From: CAZHTS01 sp964535315
GTDB lineage: Bacteria; Chloroflexota; Anaerolineae; Anaerolineales; Anaerolineaceae
Assembly: GCA_964535315.1 (NCBI GenBank)
Contig: CAZHTS010000017.1
Span: forward strand, 5,458 to 69,457
Length of the DNA: 64,000 nucleotides
Direction of reading: 5' to 3'
Shown here: positions 51,116-60,260 of the stretch, in pieces
How the letters are laid out: every line of letters begins with the position of its first letter
Position numbering within the stretch: the first letter of the stretch is position 1
Translations under genes and position numbers: made by a program
Notes under the pieces: generated by a model
Seen by the model: the letters and a program-made list of their open reading frames with translations, nothing else
What the model was told of the DNA's origin: nothing
The model's database searches: none

Positions 51116-52021
51116 ATGAGTACTACTGCTGTTGCCACCGGCATTCCCTGCCTGTTGATGATCATCATCGTAGCCCTGGCAATCTTCCTGTTCAGCGCCA
51201 TCAAGATCGTGCCCGAGTACCAGCGCGTGGTCGTCTTTCGCCTGGGGCGCTGTATTGGCAATCGCGGCCCCGGCCTGGTGCTGCTGATCCCCTTCATCGA
51301 CCGCGCCGTGCGCGTCGACCTGCGCGAGCAGGTGCGTGAGATCCCCGCCCAGACGTCCATCACCAAAGATAACGCCCCCATCTCGATCGACTTCCTGTGG
51401 TACTACAAGGTTTTCGATCCCACCGAGAGCGTGCTGCAGGTCGGCAACTTTGAACTGGCCGCCCAGGGTATCGCTACCACCACGCTGCGCTCGGTCATCG
51501 GCGGCATCCCCCTGGACGGTGTGCTCTCCGAACGTGAGCAGATCAACAACGCTCTGCGCTCTCGCCTGGACGAAGTCACCGAACGCTGGGGCGTCAAGGT
51601 GACCAACGTGGAAATCCGCGAGATTCTCCCGCCGCGCGACGTTCAGGAAGCGATGAACCGCCAGCTCTCGGCCGAACGTAACCGCCGCGCCAACGTCACC
51701 GAATCGACCGGTACGCGCGAGGCCGCCATCAACGTGGCCGACGGCGAGAAGCAGTCCAACGTGCTGCGTGCTGAAGGCGAGAAACAGGCTGCCATTCTGC
51801 GGGCTGAAGGCGAGCGGCAGTCGCAAATCCTGCGCGCCGAAGGTTACGCCCAGGCGCTCACCACCCTCTTTGGCGCTGCCCGGCTGTTGGATCAGAACAC
51901 CATGACGATCCAGTACTTCGAGACGCTCAAGAGCATGGCTGCCAGCCCCGCCACCAAGTACATCTTCCCGATGGAATTCACCAGCCTGTTGGGCAACTTC
52001 GTTCGGGGGCAGAACCGATAG
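51116..52021 (+). CDS. Stomatin/slipin-type SPFH (band 7) membrane protein
   Basis: 301 residues. One N-terminal membrane helix (about 8-30) precedes the SPFH domain, with YQRVVVFRLGR, GPGLVLLIPFID, VREIPAQTSITKDN and the typical LRSVIGGIPLDGVLSEREQI. The second half is a long coiled coil containing three near-identical heptad-like blocks of the form E-x-Q-x-x-I-L-R-A-E-G-E (about 219-248). It oligomerises on the inner face of the membrane and is linked to NfeD in the gene before it. ATG after CTGGAGGT. The stop codon lies exactly where the acetyltransferase reading frame becomes coding. Confidence 0.93.
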   Translation: MSTTAVATGIPCLLMIIIVALAIFLFSAIKIVPEYQRVVVFRLGRCIGNRGPGLVLLIPFIDRAVRVDLREQVREIPAQTSITKDNAPISIDFLWYYKVFDPTESVLQVGNFELAAQGIATTTLRSVIGGIPLDGVLSEREQINNALRSRLDEVTERWGVKVTNVEIREILPPRDVQEAMNRQLSAERNRRANVTESTGTREAAINVADGEKQSNVLRAEGEKQAAILRAEGERQSQILRAEGYAQALTTLFGAARLLDQNTMTIQYFETLKSMAASPATKYIFPMEFTSLLGNFVRGQNR

Positions 52022-52464
52022 ACGCCCCGGAATTTGAAATCGTCTCCGCCGGCTGGCGCGACCTGAGCGACCTGCGTGAACTGGAGCAGGCTTGCTTTGG
52101 CGGCGACGCCTGGCCGTTGTGGGACCTGATTGGCGTGTTGACTCTGCCCGGCATCATCCGCTACAAAGCGGTGATCGCCGGGCAGATGGCCGGTTTCGCT
52201 GCCGGCGATCCTCACCCGGCGGAACAAATCGGCTGGATCACCACCATCGGCGTGCACCACGCCTACCGCCAATTGGGCATCGCCAGCGCCCTGCTGGAAA
52301 TCTGTGAGGTGGAGATGAAACTGCCGGTCGTGCGCCTGTGTGTACGGCGCGACAACCAGGCCGCTCTGCGCCTCTACCAAAAACACAACTATCACACCGT
52401 GGATGTCTGGCCGCACTACTATCAGGACGGCCAGGATGCCCTGGTACTGGAAAAGAATCGTTGA
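52018..52464 (+). CDS. GNAT-family N-acetyltransferase (RimI-like), start codon uncertain
   Basis: About 148 residues. The acetyl-CoA binding core is clear: WITTIGVHHAYRQLGIASAL (motif A), then RLCVRRDNQAALRLYQKHNY and HYYQDGQDALVLEK at the end, as in RimI-type enzymes that acetylate N-terminal amines. The coding signal, including helix 1 (LRELEQACFGGDAWPLWDL), begins directly at the stomatin stop, but no ATG, GTG or TTG is available there. The first normal start is a TTG at 52117, which would remove the essential first strand and helix. The given start is an AUA overlapping the stomatin stop (ATAG), by analogy with coupled genes; it is a guess. Confidence 0.7.
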   Translation: MDAPEFEIVSAGWRDLSDLRELEQACFGGDAWPLWDLIGVLTLPGIIRYKAVIAGQMAGFAAGDPHPAEQIGWITTIGVHHAYRQLGIASALLEICEVEMKLPVVRLCVRRDNQAALRLYQKHNYHTVDVWPHYYQDGQDALVLEKNR

Positions 52465-52489
52465 CTTTCCTTTTGAGTCGTACTATACT
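52461..52489 (+). promoter_or_regulatory. Promoter upstream of the attenuator-like leader
   Basis: TTGACT (52461-52466), exactly 17 bp, TATACT (52484-52489). The -35 overlaps the acetyltransferase stop codon. Predicted start at about 52496. Confidence 0.8.
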
Positions 52490-52495
52490 GTATAG

Positions 52496-52576
52496 ACACA
52501 GGTACAGTCATATGCAGGTCTTACCCCAAAAAGGCTCATCGAAAGCAGGCACGCGTTCTTAACGCGTGCCTTTTTT
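52496..52576 (+). ncRNA. Candidate 80-nt terminated leader or small RNA
   Basis: Bounded by a good promoter and a near-ideal terminator. Either a stable small RNA or the 5' leader of the SWIM gene controlled by attenuation. It contains a 16-codon ORF, MQVLPQKGSSKAGTRS (52512-52562), whose stop codon lies in the loop of the terminator, as expected if ribosome progress controls hairpin formation. The ribosome binding site of this ORF is weak (AGG 9-10 nt upstream). Confidence 0.5.
52548..52576 (+). terminator. Near-perfect terminator in front of the SWIM gene
   Basis: GGCACGCGTT (52548-52557), loop CTT, AACGCGTGCC (52561-52570), then six T. It sits 34 nt before the SWIM start codon with no second promoter visible between them. 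Confidence 0.93.
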
Positions 52577-52610
52577 ACACTTTCCCCTCATCTGAAAGGA
52601 GATAGGAACC

Positions 52611-52853
52611 ATGGACTATGGCATGATTGGCAAGATCGAAAAGGCCAAACGCTATGCACAGGAGCGCAGCCGGGTTCACTTTACCGCTTTTACCGTCACG
52701 TTTGATGGCGAAAACAACCCGCACACCGTTCGTTACGAAAACGGTGAATGGAGCTGCGATTGCGATTTCTTCCAGTCGCGCGGGCGGTGCAGCCACACCA
52801 TGGCCCTCGAAATCATTTTGGAAGGAATGGTTGCCCAACCTGCCGGAGCCTGA
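52611..52853 (+). CDS. Small SWIM zinc-finger protein
   Basis: 80 residues made almost wholly of a SWIM domain: a short amphipathic helix (GKIEKAKRYAQERSRVHF), a beta-hairpin, and the zinc ligands C-x-C-x(n)-C-x-H in WSCDCDFFQSRGRCSHTMALE (about 47-67). SWIM domains bind DNA or proteins and are usually parts of larger nucleases, helicases or transposases; stand-alone forms of this size are common but uncharacterised. AAAGGAG precedes the ATG. Expression probably depends on read-through of the terminator just upstream. Its own terminator follows. Confidence 0.88.
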   Translation: MDYGMIGKIEKAKRYAQERSRVHFTAFTVTFDGENNPHTVRYENGEWSCDCDFFQSRGRCSHTMALEIILEGMVAQPAGA

Positions 52854-52886
52854 CGGTTAAGCCAATCCATATCAACGCATACAAAA

Positions 52887-52927
52887 CGCCAGGCTTCTCA
52901 AGATACGAAAGCCTGGCGCATTTTTTT
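52887..52927 (+). terminator. Rho-independent terminator after the SWIM gene
   Basis: CGCCAGGCTT (52887-52896) pairs with AAGCCTGGCG (52909-52918), followed after CA by seven T. It also separates the convergent response regulator. Confidence 0.92.
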
Positions 52928-52949
52928 CAAAGCAAAGATCGCCCAACGG

Positions 52950-53600
52950 CTACTTATGTACCAGGCCCTCGCGCCAGGCGTACACCGCCGCCTGGGTACG
53001 ATCCTGTAAATGCAGTTTGCTAAGAATATTGCTGACGTGTCCCTTGACCGTCTTTTCGCTCAACACCAGGCGCGCCGCTATTTCGGCGTTGCTCAACCCA
53101 TCGGCGATTAAACGCAGCACCTCGTGCTCGCGCTCGCTCAGCTCGGAAAACGGGTTGGCCGGCTGACCGCGGTCGCCGCGCAGTTCCTGCACCAGGCGGG
53201 CGGCAATGCGCGGGTGCAGGCTGGCCTCGCCCTGAGCGGCGGCGCGCACCGCTTCAACCAGTTCTTCCGGGCCGATATCCTTAAGCAGGTACGAGAGCGC
53301 CCCGGCCTTGATCGCCGGGAAGACGTGGGTATCGTCGTGAAACGAAGTGAGCACCACCACCTGGCTGCGCGGACTGACCCGGCGCAAACGCCAGGTGGCC
53401 TCCACCCCGTCCATCTCGGGCATCACCAGATCCATCAACACCACATCCGGCACCAGTTCCGCCGCCAGGCGCACCGCCTCGGCGCCCGAACCGGCCTCAC
53501 CCACCACCTGCAAATCCGGCTGAATCTCCAGATAGGCGCGCACCCCGCTGCGCACGATGGCGTGATCGTCAACCAACAAAACGGTGATAGGAGCGCTCAT
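52950..53600 (-). CDS. NarL/LuxR-type response regulator
   Basis: 216 residues. The N-terminal receiver domain has LLVDDHAIVRSGV (acidic pair), the phosphoacceptor Asp in DVVLMDLVMPEMDGVEA, the Thr of VVVLTSFHDD and the Lys of SYLLKDI. A C-terminal LuxR helix-turn-helix reads LSEREHEVLRLIADGLSNAEIAA, then KTVKGHVSNIL. It activates or represses promoters after phosphorylation by the partner kinase, whose stop codon overlaps this ATG (ATGA). The ATG at 53600 has AGGAGG; six further upstream codons are rejected. Confidence 0.95.
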   Translation of the reverse strand: MSAPITVLLVDDHAIVRSGVRAYLEIQPDLQVVGEAGSGAEAVRLAAELVPDVVLMDLVMPEMDGVEATWRLRRVSPRSQVVVLTSFHDDTHVFPAIKAGALSYLLKDIGPEELVEAVRAAAQGEASLHPRIAARLVQELRGDRGQPANPFSELSEREHEVLRLIADGLSNAEIAARLVLSEKTVKGHVSNILSKLHLQDRTQAAVYAWREGLVHK

Positions 53601-55156
53601 GCACCTTCCTCCTTGCAAACGGGTAAGAGCGGAATCTGGATCCGCAGCCGTGTGCCCGTATTGGCGCTTTCGACCTGGATCAGTCCGCCCAACGACTGGA
53701 CGCGTTCTTGCATCGAACGCAGCCCCAGGCCGGGGCCGGGGTGCTGCGGGTCAAAGCCGTGGCCGTTATCGCTGATCTGTACACTGATGCAGCCCGCCGG
53801 CGCCAGTTCGACCAGCAGATTGGCGGCGCTCGCCCCGCTGTGCCGGGCAATGTTGGCAAAGGCCTCCTGGCATACCCGGTAGAGCACCTCTTGTTGCGCC
53901 AGAGGCATGTCCGGCAGGCGCAGCGGCAGGTGCACCTGAATGGGAATGCCGTTGCTGTGTTCCCAATACGACAGGTGGCTGCGCAGCGCCTCATCCAGCC
54001 CTTTTTCGGCCAGCTGCACCGGGCGCAGGGTCTGGATCAGGGCGGTCAGTTCCTGCTGCGACTGGCGTGAAAGCACCGCCGCCGTGCTCAGGTGATCGTA
54101 GGCCTGCTGCGGGTTGCGCTCCCACAACGCCTGCGCCACCCCCAGGTTCATAGTAGTGGCAAAGACCTGCTGTTTGACGCTGTCATGCAGATCGCGCGCC
54201 AGGCGGTTGCGCTCTTCCAGCGCCGCCAGTTCCTGGCGAGTTTGCAGCAGGGTCTCGAGTTGCCCGGCCACCTTGTTCATCTCACGCGCCAGCAGGCCAA
54301 TCTCGTCCCGGCTGCGATCGTTGATCCGCCGGCTGAAATCGCCCTGCCCCCAGCTGGCGGCCGTATCCGCCACCGTCTTGAGCCGCCGCGCCAGACCGCG
54401 CGCCGCCAGCAGGCCAAAGACCAGCCCGATCACCCCGGCCGCGATGGTAACGGTCAGCACGCCGCCCAACACCGCCTGCATGCTGAGGGCAAACACCTCC
54501 CACTGCCCGGCCGGTTCCACCCGCACGTACACCACCCCGGCCGGCGCGGCGCCGTCGCTGCCGCCGATGGGCGCCGCCGAAATCAGCCGCCCATCCTCCG
54601 CCTCCACCAGCAGCAGGGGGTTGGTCTCGCCCTGGCGGGCACGCTCGACCAGCACCCGCCCGCTCGAACTGATCACGTCTACCGGTACGCTCCCCCCCGG
54701 CGGGATCACATCGGGATGGTTGCTGGCCTGCACGACGCCCTGCATATCCAGGATGAGCACCTGAGAGTCGGGCGAGGCCACGGCGTAAAAGGTCAGGGTC
54801 GTGTTGGCATCTTCTTCGTTCGCCGAAATATCCAGGGCAGAGCCCTTCACCACCTGTTTCATCCAGGTTTCCAGCGCCTGGCGGTCGGGCGGGGTCTGGC
54901 GCAAAGCCAGCGCCAGACCGGCGGTCGAATTGTGCAACGCCAGCGGCAGGTCGTAGTCCAGGCGATTGTGATCGTAGCCAATCTGAGTGGACAGGTAAAC
55001 CGCCGCCGCCATCAGCAGCGAGACCGCCACCACGGTGACCACCGTGTACAGAAAGGCCAGCTTCCACTGCAAACGCAGAAAGAGCAGAGCCGTCTTCTCG
55101 GCCCAACTGGCCAGACGATCTAGAAACGCCAGGAATCCGTCTTTGTTCAATCGCAT
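53597..55156 (-). CDS. Membrane sensor histidine kinase, NarX/DesK-type (HAMP, HisKA_3)
   Basis: 519 residues. A membrane helix at about 36-58 and a second at about 235-260 enclose an extracytoplasmic sensor of some 175 residues (LLILDMQGVVQASNH and similar, of PAS-like/dCache-like appearance). HAMP follows (ARGLARRLKTVADTAASWGQ), then HisKA_3 with ERNRLARDLHDSVKQQVFAT (phosphoacceptor His) and HATPase with VCQEAFANIARHS and DNGHGFDP. It phosphorylates the regulator encoded by the overlapping downstream gene. The signal is unknown. The pair forms a self-contained two-component system; no obvious target genes are adjacent, though an export operon lies upstream on the same strand. Confidence 0.93.
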   Translation of the reverse strand: MRLNKDGFLAFLDRLASWAEKTALLFLRLQWKLAFLYTVVTVVAVSLLMAAAVYLSTQIGYDHNRLDYDLPLALHNSTAGLALALRQTPPDRQALETWMKQVVKGSALDISANEEDANTTLTFYAVASPDSQVLILDMQGVVQASNHPDVIPPGGSVPVDVISSSGRVLVERARQGETNPLLLVEAEDGRLISAAPIGGSDGAAPAGVVYVRVEPAGQWEVFALSMQAVLGGVLTVTIAAGVIGLVFGLLAARGLARRLKTVADTAASWGQGDFSRRINDRSRDEIGLLAREMNKVAGQLETLLQTRQELAALEERNRLARDLHDSVKQQVFATTMNLGVAQALWERNPQQAYDHLSTAAVLSRQSQQELTALIQTLRPVQLAEKGLDEALRSHLSYWEHSNGIPIQVHLPLRLPDMPLAQQEVLYRVCQEAFANIARHSGASAANLLVELAPAGCISVQISDNGHGFDPQHPGPGLGLRSMQERVQSLGGLIQVESANTGTRLRIQIPLLPVCKEEGA

Positions 55157-55208
55157 AGACCGCTACCTCTAATTCGCCGCATCAAAAAGCGCACCTATCT
55201 TCTTCTAA

Positions 55209-55961
55209 TTATACAACCCCGTCTGCAACAGTATCCTGAACCCGTTTGCGCCAGCGCAACGCCGCCAACAGATACAAACCGGTAAAGATCCACTCACACA
55301 CCACGGTGAGAATCACCAGAATCGGGTACGCCCCACCGGTATACGGGATCGGCAGGTACATGGTCATGGTCTGCACCTTCATTTCGTACAGGTGATAGCC
55401 CGACAGCGAAACAATGTGCATGCACAACACCACAATACTATAAGACGCCGCCAGGATCAGCGCCGGCCGGCGCAGGTCGGGATCGAGCAGATAATACACC
55501 AGCAAACACACCCCGATCACCCCCAGGACGGTGCCAAAAGCGGTGACCGCCAGCGATACGTACGCCAGTTGCAGATTACCCCGCATGCTGACCATGTAAC
55601 TCAGCGGGATGTTGATTACAATGGTCATCACGAACGAGACCACGTACAGGATCACAGCCAGCCAGGCCAGGCGGTGATGCTCACGGCTCAACTTGCCGGC
55701 CTCCGAGGCGACCATAAACAGCCCGATCACATCCAGGACGACGGCAATGGGCGCCAGACAATTGGCGACCGTCAACCACAGCGGCGTCGGCTGGTTGAGC
55801 AGCAATTCCAGCGAAGGGTGAGACAGGGTGTAGATCGAACTGGCCGTGGTGGCAATGGCCGAACCCAACATACCCAGAAACATCAACAACAGCCCGGTCG
55901 CCGTGCGGCGCGGGGCATAAGATAACGCCTGCTCCTGATACGGATCGTTTGCGATTTCCAT
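55209..55961 (-). CDS. Polytopic membrane protein of unknown function
   Basis: 250 residues with about six to seven hydrophobic segments (near 22-45, 62-84, 98-120, 132-158, 168-188, 208-235) and short loops. Basic N- and C-terminal ends (WRKRVQD) suggest cytoplasmic termini or positive-inside loops. I recognise no family. It sits between a MacAB-like export operon and a two-component system on the same strand; the ATG has AGGA and begins 13 bp after the permease stop, so it may be the last gene of the export operon. A sensory or accessory role is only a guess from that position. Confidence 0.7.
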   Translation of the reverse strand: MEIANDPYQEQALSYAPRRTATGLLLMFLGMLGSAIATTASSIYTLSHPSLELLLNQPTPLWLTVANCLAPIAVVLDVIGLFMVASEAGKLSREHHRLAWLAVILYVVSFVMTIVINIPLSYMVSMRGNLQLAYVSLAVTAFGTVLGVIGVCLLVYYLLDPDLRRPALILAASYSIVVLCMHIVSLSGYHLYEMKVQTMTMYLPIPYTGGAYPILVILTVVCEWIFTGLYLLAALRWRKRVQDTVADGVV

Positions 55962-55973
55962 TTTTTCCTATCC

Positions 55974-57202
55974 TTATTCTGCCCGCAGCGCTTCAACCGG
56001 CATCAGGTTGGCGGCGCGATTGGCGGGGTAAAAACCAAAGAAAATACCGATGGCCGACGAGAACAACGTCGCCAGTAAAATCACGTCCAGGCCGATCTGT
56101 GGGCTGATGGCCGTACCGCTGGCCGACGAGATCAGGCGAATGGCGACGCCCACCAGCCAGCCCAACAGGATACCGATCACGCCGCCCACCAGGCTGAGCA
56201 GAGCCGACTCGGCCAGGAACTGCACCAGGATGTCGCGCTTGCTGGCGCCGATGGCCTTACGCAGACCGATCTCACGCGTGCGCTCGGTGACCGAGACGAG
56301 CATGATATTCATGATACCGATCCCACCCACCAGCAGCGAGATGGCCGCCACCCCGCCCAGAAAGACGGTCAGCACCTGCGCCACCTGGTTGAAAGCGTCC
56401 AACAGCGCCTTGGGGGCGAAGAGGAAAAAATCGTCCACGCCCACCGGTGTGCGGTGACGGATGCGCAGCACCTGCTTGATCTGCTCGCTGGCGCGGTCGA
56501 TCTGGCCGGCGCTGGCAATCTGCACGTTGAGCGAGTCGACCCAGGTGCGCGTCGGGCGGGCGATCAGCCGCGCCTGGGCGGTGCTGAGCGGCACCAGCAC
56601 CGAGTCGTCGCCGGCGCCGGTGCCCAAGCTGACCCCGCTGCCCTGCGCCAGCACACCGACGACGCGGTACGGCTGGCCCTCCAGGCGGATCAATTCGCCG
56701 GTAATGCCGCGCTCACGCTCGAAAATCTTCTTGGCCGCCCGCGCGCCCAACACCGCCACCGAGGTCTGCCCGAGGTTGTCTTCCTCGCTCAAAAAGCGCC
56801 CCTCGGCCAGCTTGAGCCCGTTGACGGTGGCGTAATTGGCGGTGACGCCGTAAAACGTGGTCGACACGCTGCGGTTGCCGTAACTGGCCACGCCGCTGCT
56901 GGAAATGCTGGCCGAGACGCGCATCACCCCGGTCACCGCCGCCGGATCCGCCAGGGCCGCCGCGTCGGACAGCGTCAACGGCTGCGGGTTGCGCAGCGAG
57001 GCGTCCGGCGCATAGAAAATGGTCAGCGAGGTGGCGCCGATGCCCGAGAACTGGCTGTTGACCGACGCTTGCACGCCGCGCCCCAACGAAACCATAGCGA
57101 TCACCGCCGCTACGCCGATGACGATGCCGAGTACGGTCAGCAGCGAACGAAGCTTGTTGTTCGTCAGGCTGATCAACGCTTCGGACAGGACCTCCGCCAG
57201 GT

Positions 57203-57206
<4 letters not shown>
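55974..57206 (-). CDS. MacB-like ABC transporter permease
   Basis: 410 residues: MacB topology with a first helix (NNKLRSLLTVLGIVIGVAAV), a large extracytoplasmic core domain of about 220 residues, and three C-terminal helices including the FtsX signature GGIGIMNIMLVSVTERTREIGLRKAIGA. Such permeases drive mechanotransmission across the membrane, exporting peptides, lipids or drugs. Its ATG overlaps the stop of the ATPase gene, and the adaptor lies before that, so the three form one transporter. In a single-membrane cell the adaptor would reach the wall and not an outer-membrane channel. Substrate unknown. Confidence 0.93.
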
Positions 57207-57901
<695 letters not shown>

Positions 57902-57915
57902 GCTGGCCTCCTCGC

Positions 57916-59298
57916 TCATTCGACCATCGCCGGCAGCAGCGCGTCGGGGTTGAGCACCACGTTATCGCCCGGCTGCAAATCGCCTTCCAGCACCTGGCTG
58001 AGCGTTTCGGACGAAATGCCCAGCTTGATCTTGACCTGCTCGGGCAGCGGGTTTTCACCGCGCAGGACGTAGACCACCCGGTCGCCGTCCACCATGCGCA
58101 CGGCGCGGTTGGGCACCATCAGCACGTCGCGCACCGCGTCCACCTGGACGCGCACCGCAGCAGTCATCCCCGATTTGATGTATTCGTCAGGCTGTTCCAG
58201 TTCGATCACCACCGGGTAGCTGACCAACCCCTGGTTCGACACGCCGCTGATGCCCACTTCGGTCACCACGCCGCGGTATTCGCGCCCGTAGGCGGCGTCA
58301 AAGGTCACCGTGACCGGCTGCCCGATCTTAACGCGGTTGACGTCGATCTCGGAGATCGACACGTCCACAAAAAAGTGGCTGCGATCCTCCACCCGCAGCG
58401 CCAGGGCGTCCGTCTCGGTCGAGTCGCCGGCGTGCGTTTTGACCAGGGTCAGGATGCCGTCAAACGGCGCCAGCAGTTCGGTCTGGTTGAGCGTGGCCTG
58501 GGCGGCGTCGATGCTGGCCTGGGCGGCGTTCACCTCGCCGGAAGACAGCCCATCGCGCAGGCGGTCATAGGTGCGCTGCGCCTGCTCGAATTTGGCCTGG
58601 GCGGTTTCCAACGCGGCGCGCGCCTTTTCGATCTCCAGCTTCGACGGTTTACCGGTCAGGTACTGGTAGCGGTAGAGGGCGTTGTCGCGCTGGCCCTTGA
58701 GTTTGATGGCGCTGGCCTGTAGGTCGAGCACGAAGGGGTCCTCGGCGTAGTAACCGACCGCATCCAGCTGCTGCTGCACATCCTCCATCGATTGGTTCAG
58801 CCGCAAGTATTCGAGGCGGGCGTTCTCGATCTCGAGCGGGTCGGCCGAACGTTTATCGGCCAGCAGGCGGGCGTGTTTGTTTTTGGCGTCCTCAAGCGTC
58901 TTGCGGGCGTCGACCAGTTCCTGGTAAGCGGTGGCCAGTTTTTCGGGGTGGCCTTCACGCAGTTTGTCCAGGTTTTGCCGGGCGTTGTATAGATCGGCGC
59001 GCGCCGAAAGCACGCTCTGCGGCAGGCTGTCGGCGCTCAGGCGGGCCAACACCTGGCCCTGTGTCACCGCGTCCCCCAGCCCGGCGTTGACCTGTTCGAC
59101 CACGCCGTTGATCTTCCAGGACAGGTCACGCGAGCGATTGGGCCGCACCGCGCCGTTGGCCACCACCTGCGCGGTAAGGTCGCCCTTACGCAGCGCTTCG
59201 GTCTCGAAGGCCGAAGGGTTGCCCGCCGCCGAACTACAGCCGGAAGCGGCGAGCAGCCACGAAATTACCACGAAAGAAAGAACTGCTTTAATGCGCAT
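57916..59298 (-). CDS. HlyD/MacA-like adaptor lipoprotein of the export operon
   Basis: 460 residues. A lipoprotein signal (MRIKAVLSFVVISWLLAASG, Cys in ASGCSS) is followed by a barrel-sandwich half (VNAGLGDAVTQGQVLARLSA), a long coiled-coil hairpin (about 95-260, rich in Lys/Glu/Gln), the second lipoyl half (LLAPFDGILTLVKTHAGDS), a beta-barrel (VDVSISEIDVNRVKIGQPVT) and a membrane-proximal domain. It is a MacA-type periplasmic-adaptor homologue and stands first in the adaptor-ATPase-permease operon. The longer in-frame start (59382) lacks support; GGAGG lies just before ATG 59298, at a rather tight 3-nt spacing. Confidence 0.92.
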   Translation of the reverse strand: MRIKAVLSFVVISWLLAASGCSSAAGNPSAFETEALRKGDLTAQVVANGAVRPNRSRDLSWKINGVVEQVNAGLGDAVTQGQVLARLSADSLPQSVLSARADLYNARQNLDKLREGHPEKLATAYQELVDARKTLEDAKNKHARLLADKRSADPLEIENARLEYLRLNQSMEDVQQQLDAVGYYAEDPFVLDLQASAIKLKGQRDNALYRYQYLTGKPSKLEIEKARAALETAQAKFEQAQRTYDRLRDGLSSGEVNAAQASIDAAQATLNQTELLAPFDGILTLVKTHAGDSTETDALALRVEDRSHFFVDVSISEIDVNRVKIGQPVTVTFDAAYGREYRGVVTEVGISGVSNQGLVSYPVVIELEQPDEYIKSGMTAAVRVQVDAVRDVLMVPNRAVRMVDGDRVVYVLRGENPLPEQVKIKLGISSETLSQVLEGDLQPGDNVVLNPDALLPAMVE

Positions 59299-59395
59299 AT
59301 GCCTCCATTTCCAACGCTCCCAGGATACCCCAGGTGGAGGCAAATGTGACCCCTCTCCAGACGGGTCAGCGCACGGTCTCAAGACCCATTCTGGC

Positions 59396-60247
59396 TTATC
59401 CTTTCAGTCCAGACATCGATACCCCTTTGATGATCTTATTCTGGAAGATGACAAAGAACAGCAGGGGCAGGACGGCGGCGAGCAGGTTGGCGGTCATGAT
59501 CGTGTTGATCGACGCCCGGGTGAAAATGCCGTTGTAGCGATTGACCATCTGGCTGACCGTAAACATATTTTCGTTGGTGGCAATGACCAGCGGCCAGACA
59601 AAGTTACCCCAGGTCTGCATAAAGGTGATGATCGCCAGCGTGACCAGGGCGTTGCTCGAGAGCGGCAGGACGATGTGCCAGTACACCTCAAAATGATTGG
59701 CGCCGTCGATCTGGGCTGCGTCCATGATTTCTTTGGGCATGTCCTGGAAAAACTGGGTCAACATGAACAGACCAAACGCCGAGGCGATGCCGGGGATCAC
59801 CAGGCCCTGCATGCTGTTCAACCAGCCCAGGTCTGCCACCAGCAAATAGGTCGGCACCAGGGTGACGACGGTCGGGATCATCAATGCAAACAGAATAAGG
59901 GAAAACAGAATCTTTTTTCCGGGAAAATCGTGCAGGGCAAACTCATAGGCGGCCATCGAACACAACAACAGCACGCCCAGGATGGTCAGCACCGTATAGA
60001 GCGAGGAGTTGATGTAGGCTTTGAAGAACTGCTGGTTATTTTCGGAGACGACCTTGACGATATTATCGATCCCATCCGACAGCGAGGTGGGGACGAGGTG
60101 CGGATTGACCGCCACGGGCACGCCGGGTTTGCTAAAGACGATGTTGACCATCCACAAAATCGGAAAGAGCATGACGATCAAAATCGCAACGGCCAGCAGC
60201 CAGCGTAAGACGAAGCCCCATTTGAAGTGGATACGTTTTTCCAGCAT
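59396..60247 (-). CDS. Carbohydrate ABC transporter permease 2 (MalG-like)
   Basis: 283 residues, six membrane segments. The cytoplasmic EAA loop reads EIMDAAQIDGANHFEVYWHI, followed by LPLSSNALVTLA, which docks to the ATPase. The N-terminal FPILWMVNIVFSKPG and WGNFVWPLVIATNE are typical of MalG/LacG-type sugar permeases. It is the last gene of a binding protein-permease-permease operon; the gap to permease 1 is 13 bp. No ATPase gene is in the window, so a shared MsmX/UgpC-like ATPase encoded elsewhere is likely. Confidence 0.93.
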   Translation of the reverse strand: MLEKRIHFKWGFVLRWLLAVAILIVMLFPILWMVNIVFSKPGVPVAVNPHLVPTSLSDGIDNIVKVVSENNQQFFKAYINSSLYTVLTILGVLLLCSMAAYEFALHDFPGKKILFSLILFALMIPTVVTLVPTYLLVADLGWLNSMQGLVIPGIASAFGLFMLTQFFQDMPKEIMDAAQIDGANHFEVYWHIVLPLSSNALVTLAIITFMQTWGNFVWPLVIATNENMFTVSQMVNRYNGIFTRASINTIMTANLLAAVLPLLFFVIFQNKIIKGVSMSGLKG

Positions 60248-60260
60248 GTGTATACCTCTC

